42,225 bases of DNA from Gammaproteobacteria bacterium (GTDB lineage: Bacteria; Pseudomonadota; Gammaproteobacteria; Steroidobacterales; Woeseiaceae). A program made the translations under genes and the position numbers. This document shows positions 15,722 through 23,641 of this stretch, one piece after another. Within the stretch, counting starts at the first letter, position 1; every line of letters starts with the position of its first letter. The notes beneath the pieces were generated by a model that did not search any database, was not told where the DNA came from, and saw nothing but the letters and a program-made list of their open reading frames with translations. The DNA lies in contig JAADHU010000074.1 in assembly GCA_013151645.1 (NCBI GenBank), positions 1-42,225 on the forward strand, written 5' to 3'.

Positions 15722-17740
15722 TCAATTCGCCGACGTCTCTTCCTGCGACCGCATCCCGAACGATTGATCACTCTGGAGCACCGCCAGATCCGGCAACGCA
15801 CCGTAGCCCGGGCAGGTAGCCATCGCCCGGTCGAGTGAACGACGTGCCTTATCGATCTCGTTGCGCAACAGGTACGTTTCAGCCATGCGACGGAGTGCGC
15901 TGGCTGACTGCAGCGCATTCGCAATGTCGTCGACTTCATCGTCGATACTTTGCATTACCTCACTCGGAACGCGCTGTGGATCCAGGCTATCGAGCACCGT
16001 GTAATAGTAGGCCCGCGCTGCACGATCGGCGACCGGCGCGGTACCACGGAGGTAGTCGCGTTCCGCGATCTCGGCCGCACGCGTGTAAGCATCAATGGCG
16101 ACCGTTTTATTCGCCAGTTGGCGGTACGAATCCCCAAGATTGCCCCACATTTCGTGAATCTCCGGTGCACCTGTCGCGATACTGTCAATTGCCCGTTGAC
16201 GGTATTCGGCCGACTTCCTGAATTCGCCCAGGAAGTAGTAGGCCTGACCGAGAAACTCGTCGCCGATATAGGACTGAGGATTCACTTCTTTCGCGCGCAG
16301 ATACATATCTCGCGCATTTTCGAAGGCGCCCGCACAAATATAGAAACTGCCGAGATTGCCCATGATCTTTTCGTTTTCGTCACGTTGCAGAGCTTGCTCC
16401 GACACGGCGATCGCCGCATTCAAATTGCCGTCAAACCATTCCATGGTGGCCAGCGCGAAGAGCGGTTTCCAAACGCCGGGGTCCACGTTCGCGGCCGCCT
16501 GCGCCGCGTCCTTGGCCGCGCGCAGGAACTGTCGATCGCCGCTTTGCCGATAGGCCGCAAGACGGCTGTTTGCAAGGCCATAAAGAATCGCGGCATCTTT
16601 CGGGTGCAATGCCGTGGTTTTTTCGTATATCGCGATGGCGTCTTCGTTTCTTCCCGTCAGGCGAAGAAAGTGCGCTTGCGCGGCAGCGACAACCGGGTCC
16701 TCCGGATTCAGTTGCAGTGCCTGGCCGCACGCGCCTGCTGCATCGTTCAGCGCACGCTCTTCGTCGGACATCCAGTGCTCTTCCAGTAACGTCTCGCACA
16801 ATCCCGCGTGTGCGCGAGCGTAGTTCGCATCCTGCCGTAATGCGGCTTCGAAACGACTTTGAGCGCGCTTGATATTGAGTTCGTTCGACGGGCGATCCAG
16901 GTGCAACTCGCCTTCGAGGTAATCATCCTGGACCGACGTGACGGGAAAATGGGCGAGAACGCCGGGGATCGGCATTCCAACCGCCTGCCTGGTCGCGAGA
17001 GTGATGTTTTCTACGACAGTCGGCAGGCGATCCCCGGTCGCGACCGTAGGCCAGCTCTCCGCCCAGATTTGTTTTCTCACGCCCTGTGTCAGCAGATAGA
17101 TCCGTACCGCCGTAATCCGCCCGACCATGACGCGGTCGCCATCGATGACCACTTCGGACCGAAGCCGATCCGCGACCGACACTGGATCCAGATCGGTCGT
17201 TAGTGCGGCCGCGGTATTGCTGGCAACGTTAAAAAACCCGCTCAGGGCGGTACGTAACATGTCGCTCAGTGAGCCGTTGTCATCCCCTTGCAACCTCATG
17301 ACCACCAATGTTGTCGGGCCCAGGTCGAGCGCCACGGTAGAATCGGGCGAATCTCCTTCGCCGGTCATCTCAGCGACACCTGGGCTGTCTTTCTCCAGCC
17401 AGAGACCACGACCGAAAATTCCCACCAGCAACGCAACGCCGACTATCCCGACCAGTGATTTCGATACCGCCGGAACACTCGACTCGGGACGCGCCTCCGC
17501 ATTGGAGGTCGGTTCGTCGTCCATCGTCTGGTATAAGGTATAGGCCTCCACGCCGAGTGCTCGCGCAACTCGCTCAATCGTCGTGAATTCGACCGGCAAT
17601 TCCCGGAATACCCGATTGACGATGTCTTTCGGGACGGTGTCCAGATCTTCAAGCTCCGCGATCCGTTCCGCCAGGGCGGCCTGAGTCTTGAATCCTGCTT
17701 CGGTGAGTGCGTGTGTCAGCCTGGCGCGCGATGCCCGCAC
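15722..17740 (-). CDS. HTH-TM-TPR protein (candidate membrane-bound regulator)
   Basis: 672 residues. Residues about 1-75 look like a helix-turn-helix domain of the lambda-repressor type (KTQAALAERIAEL..., TTIERVARALGVEAYTLYQ). A single transmembrane helix spans about 93-112 (SLVGIVGVALLVGIFGRGLW). The rest is probably periplasmic, with a mixed domain (about 130-260) and then about eight TPR repeats (YARAHAGLCETLLEEHW, AILYGLANSRLAAYR, AYYFLGEFRKSAEYRQRAID). The layout resembles CadC-type membrane transcription factors but with another HTH class. The GTG start has no well-placed ribosome site, and the frame stays open and protein-like upstream, so the true start may lie up to about 20 codons earlier. 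Confidence 0.8.
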   Translation of the reverse strand: MRASRARLTHALTEAGFKTQAALAERIAELEDLDTVPKDIVNRVFRELPVEFTTIERVARALGVEAYTLYQTMDDEPTSNAEARPESSVPAVSKSLVGIVGVALLVGIFGRGLWLEKDSPGVAEMTGEGDSPDSTVALDLGPTTLVVMRLQGDDNGSLSDMLRTALSGFFNVASNTAAALTTDLDPVSVADRLRSEVVIDGDRVMVGRITAVRIYLLTQGVRKQIWAESWPTVATGDRLPTVVENITLATRQAVGMPIPGVLAHFPVTSVQDDYLEGELHLDRPSNELNIKRAQSRFEAALRQDANYARAHAGLCETLLEEHWMSDEERALNDAAGACGQALQLNPEDPVVAAAQAHFLRLTGRNEDAIAIYEKTTALHPKDAAILYGLANSRLAAYRQSGDRQFLRAAKDAAQAAANVDPGVWKPLFALATMEWFDGNLNAAIAVSEQALQRDENEKIMGNLGSFYICAGAFENARDMYLRAKEVNPQSYIGDEFLGQAYYFLGEFRKSAEYRQRAIDSIATGAPEIHEMWGNLGDSYRQLANKTVAIDAYTRAAEIAERDYLRGTAPVADRAARAYYYTVLDSLDPQRVPSEVMQSIDDEVDDIANALQSASALRRMAETYLLRNEIDKARRSLDRAMATCPGYGALPDLAVLQSDQSFGMRSQEETSAN

Positions 17741-17816
17741 GCCTCGTTTCCGTTGGGTATTGCGATCTATGGCCCGTAACTCCGTCAGTTGAATTGTCGC
17801 GTTTTCAGTGCGATCC

Positions 17817-17845
17817 GTTATAGCACAGACCTTAACTGGCGTTAA
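17817..17845 (-). promoter_or_regulatory. sigma70-like promoter of the HTH-TM-TPR gene
   Basis: Reading the minus strand, TTAACG (17845-17840), a 17-base spacer and TATAAC (17822-17817) form a good -35/-10 pair pointing into the HTH-TM-TPR gene about 70 bp downstream. The -35 lies inside three 10-bp-spaced TTAA-like repeats (17831-17860), a possible autoregulatory site. Confidence 0.5.
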
Positions 17846-17860
17846 TCGCCGCTAACTGTC
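17831..17860. repeat. Three helically phased TTAA/CTAA repeats
   Basis: Consecutive 10-mers CTTAACTGGC, GTTAATCGCC and GCTAACTGTC place TTAA/CTAA at 17832, 17842 and 17852, one per DNA helical turn, over the -35 region of the HTH-TM-TPR gene and upstream of the divergent small lipoprotein gene. Confidence 0.55.
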
Positions 17861-17936
17861 GATGCGGATATGCGCAGAACGTATACCGTAAGCAACTTGA
17901 GTACGCAGACGACCACAACGACGAGGTGCGCGGCGG

Positions 17937-18227
17937 ATGACGAATTGCAACAGGTTGGCAATAGTGGCTCTTACGTCGTTTTTCCTTACCGCGTGCGGTC
18001 CACGAATCTCCGGCACCTACGGCGACGAGCAGGGCATCACCGTGTATAAATTCGATCGTGATGGTCGTGCGAACGTCTTCGTATTGGGCCGCAAGATCGC
18101 GGCAGAATATACGCTCGACGGAGACAAGGTGCTGGTGACCAGTCCGCAGGGAACGGTCGTACTGACTCGCAATGGCGACAAACTGTTCGGCCCGATGGGC
18201 CTCGAGTTGACGCGCCGGGCGAACTAG
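17937..18227 (+). CDS. Small putative lipoprotein, function unknown
   Basis: 96 residues. The signal peptide ends in the lipobox LTAC with the lipidated cysteine at residue 20. The mature part is about 75 residues of predicted beta strands with regular turns (GTYGDEQGITVYKFDRDG, YTLDGDKVLVTSPQG, LTRNGDKLFGP), suggesting a small beta barrel or sandwich. The repeated short strand-DG/NG-strand pattern resembles lipocalin-like small lipoproteins. Outer-membrane retention is likely because residue 2 after Cys is Pro rather than Asp (inference). It is divergent from the HTH-TM-TPR gene. I do not recognise a named family. Confidence 0.75.
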   Translation: MTNCNRLAIVALTSFFLTACGPRISGTYGDEQGITVYKFDRDGRANVFVLGRKIAAEYTLDGDKVLVTSPQGTVVLTRNGDKLFGPMGLELTRRAN

Positions 18228-18281
18228 ATGTTACACGTAGCGCGAAAAAGACAGGACAGAGCACCATGACCGGAAACCGGC

Positions 18282-18311
18282 TTCCCGAAGATGCCTCCGC
18301 ATCTTCGGGAA
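18282..18311. repeat. Perfect 13-bp inverted repeat (strong intergenic hairpin)
   Basis: TTCCCGAAGATGC (18282-18294) and its exact complement GCATCTTCGGGAA (18299-18311) enclose a CTCC loop. No T-run follows on either strand, so it is not a standard intrinsic terminator. It sits between the small lipoprotein gene and the zinc-ribbon gene and could be an mRNA-stabilising hairpin, a protein site or a REP-like element. Confidence 0.75.
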
Positions 18312-18365
18312 TCTGCACAGAACGCGGCAATCTCGCTGCATTGACCCAAATCAGGAGAAATATCC

Positions 18366-18728
18366 ATGCCTTTGATCAATTGTAAGGACTGCAACTCTGA
18401 AATTTCAGATTCGGCGGAATCGTGCCCCAAATGCGGTGCTCCGGTTCCACGAACCATCGGTGCCGATCAGGAACAATGCCCTCACTGCATGACCATCGTG
18501 CACCAGGATGCGACGACATGCCCGAGTTGTCGGGCAAAGAAAGGCTACGCGACCAACGCCAACGGCGTACTTGGGAAAACCGGCATGATTCTGGGCGGCC
18601 TGGTTCTACCCATTCCTATCATGATCGCGTTTCCTCCGATTGCGCTCCTCTTGATTCCGGTTATGCTGTTTTCCGTTTATCGCCTGAAAACCGGGCCCGT
18701 CTGGTACGCGAACAGAAACCCGTCATAA
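18366..18728 (+). CDS. Double zinc-ribbon membrane protein
   Basis: 120 residues with AGGAGA at 18353-18358, 7 bases before the ATG. Two zinc ribbons are visible: Cys6/Cys9 with Cys20/Cys23 (INCKDCNSE, SCPKCGAPVP), and Cys38/Cys41 with Cys52/Cys55 (CPHCMTIVH, CPSCRAKKG). A small Gly-rich stretch then leads into one or two hydrophobic helices (about 68-108, GMILGGLVLPIPIMIAFPP onward). The ribbons should face the cytoplasm. Proteins of this layout are common but have no general function assigned; roles in protein quality control or scaffolding are conjecture. It converges on the MFS gene 10 bp away. Confidence 0.75.
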   Translation: MPLINCKDCNSEISDSAESCPKCGAPVPRTIGADQEQCPHCMTIVHQDATTCPSCRAKKGYATNANGVLGKTGMILGGLVLPIPIMIAFPPIALLLIPVMLFSVYRLKTGPVWYANRNPS

Positions 18729-18738
18729 GGTGTCAATG

Positions 18739-19932
18739 TTAATCTGACGTCACTCGATCCTGCACAATGGCAGGCACGACACACGCCAGCAAACTGATAA
18801 ACACAGCGATCGCACCAACGTTGATCAACAAGGCGTAGTTATTTTCGCCGAGCAGTTTGCCCGCGATCAATGGTCCACTCGCCAGACCCATCTTCGATGC
18901 GAAGCCGCCGAGTGCGGCCATGCGGCCGGCTTTGTCGAATTCGGCGCACAACCCGAGCAGATACGGAATAACGAACGCCCATGTAATACCCATACCACAG
19001 TTGGCCAACAGGAAGATCGTTCGGCTGTCACTGAAACGTAGAACCCAGATACCAACGACCGTCAGTCCGATAGCCACGACGAGTGGTCTGAACCGACCGT
19101 ACTTCGTGTACAGGGCAATCACGATGACGGCACCAACGATCCCAACCCAACCCGATGCCGCCAGTGTCAAGGTGATGAAGTTAAGGTCCAGGCCGAAGGA
19201 TTTGCCAAGACCGATAATGAATGCGAACAAACCCATATTACCAGCCTGAAACAGGTACAACGCCAGCAGCGTCAGCGAGAGCGGCAACATTTTTACTTTT
19301 GTACGGCGCGCGACATGCCCGTCCGGCGTGTGCTGCTTAACGCGATAGTCAGCAAGAAAAGGCACCATCACAAGCGTCACAATGCTGAATGCGATCAGCG
19401 ACAGAAACAGAACGTTTACGCCGAACGATGGCACCAGTCTCGGCAGGTATAAATTACCTAAACCGCCGAGGCCGAATTGAACAATGAGCATTACGCCGAA
19501 CGTCCGGTCCGGGTTGACGGTTCGCGCGATAACCGAAAAACCAACGCCGACAAGCGCTCCGCCAATCACGCCGTGCAAGAAACGAAAAGCGATCATCGCC
19601 TGTGGTGTGGTGATCAGAATCGACAGCAGGTCCATTGTCATCAAACCCGCCAACAGCACGTAGGCGGCAGGACGCCAGCTCAATCGCTTGATCAGGAATA
19701 CCACCATCAATGCACCGGCCGCTGCACCATAGACGTTCGCCGAACCTACGTTACCGGCCTGTTGCGATGTAAACCCGAGCCCTTCGATGAGACCGTCGAC
19801 AATAGCCGGCATGATGTTGACGTAGAACAAGCCTGCGGTCGCCAAGAAAGACAGAAAAGTCCGGGCGAGCAAACTGTTTGCTTCTGCTTTGAAAGCCCGC
19901 TCCGGTGATTTTGATTCAATATTCGCTGTCAT
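18739..19932 (-). CDS. MFS transporter
   Basis: 397 residues from ATG 19932, which overlaps the TGA of the upstream serine hydrolase gene as ATGA; a TTG two codons earlier is less likely. About 12 hydrophobic helices are visible, for example AYVLLAGLMTMDLLSILI and LYLFQAGNMGLFAFIIGLG. The segment FRFLHGVIGGALVGVGFSVIART fits helices 4-5 of the major facilitator superfamily. The substrate cannot be read from sequence. As the last gene of the MocR-amidase-receptor-sulfotransferase-hydrolase series, it probably moves that system's substrate or product across the inner membrane. Confidence 0.88.
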   Translation of the reverse strand: MTANIESKSPERAFKAEANSLLARTFLSFLATAGLFYVNIMPAIVDGLIEGLGFTSQQAGNVGSANVYGAAAGALMVVFLIKRLSWRPAAYVLLAGLMTMDLLSILITTPQAMIAFRFLHGVIGGALVGVGFSVIARTVNPDRTFGVMLIVQFGLGGLGNLYLPRLVPSFGVNVLFLSLIAFSIVTLVMVPFLADYRVKQHTPDGHVARRTKVKMLPLSLTLLALYLFQAGNMGLFAFIIGLGKSFGLDLNFITLTLAASGWVGIVGAVIVIALYTKYGRFRPLVVAIGLTVVGIWVLRFSDSRTIFLLANCGMGITWAFVIPYLLGLCAEFDKAGRMAALGGFASKMGLASGPLIAGKLLGENNYALLINVGAIAVFISLLACVVPAIVQDRVTSD

Positions 19933-22112
19933 TGGCAAAGGGCTCTGATTGTGTGTGCTGCTTCGCGGGCACTTTGCCAGCGAAAGACATAACTGTCGGA
20001 AAAGTAGTAGTAGATAACGCCGTTCGGAAACATCGCCACCGTGATACCGCTGACCCCGGACATGAAGGGAACCCAGGCCGAACTCTCACAACCCACGGAC
20101 GGACCGGCATCGAATGCCCAGAATCCGTTGTTGTATCGAAGATTCTCAGCGCCCGCCTGCAGCCCGCGATCACTGTCGATGCGCTGTAATGAAGCATCAA
20201 GCAAGGCATTGTCCAGCATAGCCTCGCCATTCAATTGAGCGCCTTCGTTTCCTAACCAGGACGCGAGACGCAATATATCGTCGGCTTCAAGTGTTAGACC
20301 GTAGCCGAAAAACGGTTGCGCCACCTGATCGTACGTACGTTTTGTATCGTCGAGCAACGGACTCAGGTGCAGGGCGTGCCAGACAGGCTTTACCAGTATC
20401 GAACGATACAGATCCGTGTCCGGCCCCTGCCGACGACGGACGATGGCCTGCAAGGCCGTGCCAACAAGGTAGGTATCGGATGTGTGGTAGACGAACCGCG
20501 TACCCGGCCTGGCTTTGCGTTTGAAATAGCCGCACGCGAAATCGAGCTTGTCGGCATGGTTGTCCGAGAAAATGAAACGACGGTGCGCCGCCGAATCCTC
20601 GTCTTTTCCTGGTCGGGCCGAGCGAAAATTTCCGCTCGCCATGTCGAGCGCATTTTCGATCGAAACATTTCCCCAGCGCTGCTGGTCGCACTCACCGATC
20701 AAAGAGGCAATCATCGTTTGCGATGTGCCCGGATAGAGTTTTTCGAGACGCATTGTCGCAATCGCGGCGAATATCGATTTCGCGGTCGAATAAGACGGCA
20801 GCGGTAACGAGTCACAAAATGGATACAGCCCTTGCCGGGTCCTGCAGTCGCTACGGTAATTCACTCCATCGACAACGATACCGTAGACGGTCATCGCATC
20901 AGGATGAATTCCATCGTCAATGCCGAAAGCCAACGGCTCGGTGCCCGGATAATCGCTTGCGAGTGCAGAAAGCGGCTTGAGCGGCAACCGGCTTTGCCGG
21001 TGGATGGCCAGTCGCCTGAAAAGAGGGTCGGCTGCGACGCCAATTTCGCGCGCCTCATATTCCGCTGCAACAACGCCCCACAGGTCGAATTCCAGGTAGC
21101 CACAGGTTTCGCTACTAATCTGGTAGGCAACGCGACTGATTTCGCTCGCCCGGAACAGCCACGTCAGGACGCCGTTGTGCGTGCAGTTGGCGCTGCGCTC
21201 CACCAGCGAGAACGGTACAGAGACCCGGGTCCAGTCCTCGTCACCCGCCTCGTTCCATGCCTTGCCGGGCTGCAATATGATTTCCCAGTAGGGGTGATCA
21301 CGGCGCTGAACGCCACGCTGCAACGGCACAATATCGCTGCCTCGTTGTACGAATTCGAAGTTGAATTCGGGCAAATGCCCAATCGCATCACCCACCTTAC
21401 CCAGACGGTCCCAGTCGTCACGGACAACCCGGAAACCACGGCGGCTGCCCGTGGTATTCAGGCGCAACGAGCCTGAAAGAAGGTGCTGCGGTTCGTTCGC
21501 TGTTGCCGGCATCGCGAATTCGTGCATCGAAACGGGTTCTTCCAGCGCTGCGTCCCCAAGCAGGAAGGCACGAGTCAGCGTCTGACGATGAGGAGGCTGA
21601 TCGGCATCGGCGGATGCCTCCTGACCAACGATGTAGACATTGTCCAGCCAGCAAATATCGGCGCCACTGCCGCCTGCCACTCGTGCACGAAACCATACGC
21701 GCGTCGTGCCAGCGGGCAAATCGTAGGACTCGACCCCGGTATGAAGCGTGACACTGTCGTCCTGACCATCGACGACTTTGAGGAATTCGTGCCAGGTCTC
21801 GCCATCGTCAACCGTCACCTCGCCAATACACGCGTCACCGCGTTCGAGCCCGGAGGCTGCGAACGATGCACCGATTCGAATACGCGTAATGTCCCTCAGT
21901 GACACTTGCCTGACCGCGACGCCAGCACCCGCTATGCGTAGTGACGCGTTGCCCTGATATTCGGTAATGCTCAGCGAGCCCGCACCGAATGCCTGCCAAC
22001 CTTCGGAATTACCGTCCTGAAAGTCCTCGTAAAGAAGCGTCTCGGCGACGACCGGCGGCGTTACCAACGACGCGATCGCGATTAGCGCCAGGCGGTTATT
22101 GCGCATCGACAT
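19929..22112 (-). CDS. Secreted serine hydrolase of the beta-lactamase/PBP family with N-terminal beta-sandwich
   Basis: 727 residues from ATG 22112 (the frame continues to a GTG at 22124). A signal peptide ends near PPVVA. Residues about 25-165 look like a jelly-roll or carbohydrate-binding-like domain (ETLLYEDFQDGNSEGWQAFG, ICWLDNVYIVG). A second beta-rich region covers about 190-380. The class C beta-lactamase/DD-peptidase-like hydrolase domain fills the C-terminal half, with the SxxK motif STAK (Ser near residue 442, YSTAKSIFAAI) and a Tyr candidate in RFVYHTSDTY. Such enzymes cleave amides or esters (6-aminohexanoate-dimer hydrolase, esterase EstB, D-aminopeptidase). It overlaps both the sulfotransferase gene upstream and the MFS gene downstream. 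Confidence 0.85.
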   Translation of the reverse strand: MSMRNNRLALIAIASLVTPPVVAETLLYEDFQDGNSEGWQAFGAGSLSITEYQGNASLRIAGAGVAVRQVSLRDITRIRIGASFAASGLERGDACIGEVTVDDGETWHEFLKVVDGQDDSVTLHTGVESYDLPAGTTRVWFRARVAGGSGADICWLDNVYIVGQEASADADQPPHRQTLTRAFLLGDAALEEPVSMHEFAMPATANEPQHLLSGSLRLNTTGSRRGFRVVRDDWDRLGKVGDAIGHLPEFNFEFVQRGSDIVPLQRGVQRRDHPYWEIILQPGKAWNEAGDEDWTRVSVPFSLVERSANCTHNGVLTWLFRASEISRVAYQISSETCGYLEFDLWGVVAAEYEAREIGVAADPLFRRLAIHRQSRLPLKPLSALASDYPGTEPLAFGIDDGIHPDAMTVYGIVVDGVNYRSDCRTRQGLYPFCDSLPLPSYSTAKSIFAAIATMRLEKLYPGTSQTMIASLIGECDQQRWGNVSIENALDMASGNFRSARPGKDEDSAAHRRFIFSDNHADKLDFACGYFKRKARPGTRFVYHTSDTYLVGTALQAIVRRRQGPDTDLYRSILVKPVWHALHLSPLLDDTKRTYDQVAQPFFGYGLTLEADDILRLASWLGNEGAQLNGEAMLDNALLDASLQRIDSDRGLQAGAENLRYNNGFWAFDAGPSVGCESSAWVPFMSGVSGITVAMFPNGVIYYYFSDSYVFRWQSAREAAHTIRALCQ

Positions 22113-23583
22113 CGACACCCCCACTTCGCAACGTGTCGCGCAGAGGGCGCAGGTGCGCCTCGTATCGACGCCAGCGCTGTAGCGCGTCCCGGTAGACCGG
22201 TTGCCTCACCTGCGCTGAACTCGCTGTCGAAACGGCGGCCGGGTTTTCGTGAAACGCGAGGCATGCCGGCTCCCAGTCGAGTCCGCAATACGCGACAAGC
22301 TCGCGGCTAACCGTTTCCTGATCTTCGATCAATGCCTCGTAACTTATCTCGAAAAACCCGCTATTGGTGACGGTTCGCCAGTGCTCCATCAATCGTGTGT
22401 ACGCGAGGTAATATTGTGCAAGATCGTCAAGGTCGTAGGAAAATGGATAGCCCGCCCGGAACAGCGTCCGGTACATTCCATAGCAACTGTCCATCGGATT
22501 GCGGTGTACGTGCACGATGCGTGCCGCCGGCAGCGCCAGGCGAATCAGGCCGATATAGAGGTAGTTCAACGGAGTCTTGTCGATCAGCAAGGGGCCTGCC
22601 CGGCCGAATCCCTGCAAGCTGTCGCAATAGCGTTGTCCCAGTGCCGCGAAGTCGATACTTGCCGACAAATCGATGAGCCGGAGCTTGTCGGCGGCCTGAC
22701 CGATCGTGTGCATGAGTGAGTACGCAAAGTTGTTGATCTCACCCAGACTGTCAACGCGTGAATGCGAACTGAGAATTCGATCCACCAGCGTTGTACCACT
22801 GCGTGGCAAGCCGAGAATAAAGATCGGACCCGGTTCCTGACAGGCAGCCGGTTCCTGGCGCATCAGGTCGGCATCGAAAACGGCTTGCAGGCGCTGCATG
22901 ACGTCGACGTCACCTTTTACGCGGTAGTTCATGACCGAACGGCGTTTGTCCGCCCCTCGTTTCAGATACGCAAACGCCACCTCATCCTCACCAAGGTCTT
23001 CATATTCTTTGGCCAACGCGAAGCAGAGTTGCGCTTCGCCGGCCGGCACCTTTGTTCCCTGTGCAAGCAGCGCCTCAATTTCCGCGATGTGGTTGTTCTC
23101 CCTGGATTGCTTTTTCAGCGTCGACCGATTCCGATAGGCGTCGTAGTCGTGCTGATCAAGTGATATGACTTCCGTGAGATGACGCTCAGCCGCCTGCAAG
23201 TCCCCGCTCGCGATCTCCGCGGCGGCCATCGCAAACAGGTACTCCGGGTTATTTGGCTGCAACCCGACCGCTCGTCGATAACAACGCAGGGCCGATTCGT
23301 GATCCGCACAGTGCGTAAAATATTCCGCGATTCGGCAAAGCGATTCGTGATCAGAATCTGCATCGCGCTCGAATTCGCCCAAGCGGACAATGACGCGATC
23401 AATCTGCCCGCAATAGAGTTGACATTCCAACAACCGAAATCGCGCACGCGAATCGGCGGCATCGGCCCGATTCGCGTGGCGAGCTTCACGGAGCATTGCA
23501 TCGAAATCACCACGGCGCTGCGCCGCCTGGCTTGCACGCAAATGGTTGTCTACGATGGTTGATACGGACCCGACCATAAGCAT
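22096..23583 (-). CDS. TPR-sulfotransferase fusion
   Basis: 495 residues. The first about 230 are TPR repeats (FDAMLREARHANRADAADS, ALRCYRRAVGLQPNNPEYLF, AERHLTEVISLDQHDYDAY). A sulfotransferase domain follows (about 250-470) with the 5'-phosphosulfate loop LGLPRSGTTLVDRIL near residues 254-268 and the 3'-phosphate site VHVHRNPMDSCYGMYR. It should transfer sulfate from PAPS to a hydroxyl or amine of a carbohydrate, peptide or small molecule. No signal peptide is visible, so it is cytoplasmic. TPR-sulfotransferases are common in marine gammaproteobacteria, usually without known substrate. It overlaps the serine hydrolase gene by 17 bp with the ATG 22112 start. Confidence 0.88.
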   Translation of the reverse strand: MLMVGSVSTIVDNHLRASQAAQRRGDFDAMLREARHANRADAADSRARFRLLECQLYCGQIDRVIVRLGEFERDADSDHESLCRIAEYFTHCADHESALRCYRRAVGLQPNNPEYLFAMAAAEIASGDLQAAERHLTEVISLDQHDYDAYRNRSTLKKQSRENNHIAEIEALLAQGTKVPAGEAQLCFALAKEYEDLGEDEVAFAYLKRGADKRRSVMNYRVKGDVDVMQRLQAVFDADLMRQEPAACQEPGPIFILGLPRSGTTLVDRILSSHSRVDSLGEINNFAYSLMHTIGQAADKLRLIDLSASIDFAALGQRYCDSLQGFGRAGPLLIDKTPLNYLYIGLIRLALPAARIVHVHRNPMDSCYGMYRTLFRAGYPFSYDLDDLAQYYLAYTRLMEHWRTVTNSGFFEISYEALIEDQETVSRELVAYCGLDWEPACLAFHENPAAVSTASSAQVRQPVYRDALQRWRRYEAHLRPLRDTLRSGGVDVDAQ

Positions 23584-23600
23584 GTAGTCAAGTATGACCC

Positions 23601-23618
23601 GCCGGGCTAAAGCCCGGC
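23601..23618. repeat. REP-like hairpin GCCGGGC-TAAA-GCCCGGC
   Basis: A perfect 7-bp stem with a TAAA loop in the 58-bp gap between the receptor and sulfotransferase genes. It resembles the GC-rich stem with CTTTAG centre of RAYT-associated REP sequences. A second short inverted repeat, ATCGA/TCGAT, follows at 23622-23637. No T-run follows, so at best it is a weak or protein-dependent terminator, or an mRNA-stability element inside the operon. Confidence 0.55.
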
Positions 23619-23641
23619 CGGATCGATTTTAGTCGATGGTT

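Noticed and set aside
18282-18311. Intrinsic terminator
   Set aside because: Stem is strong but no T-run follows on either strand.
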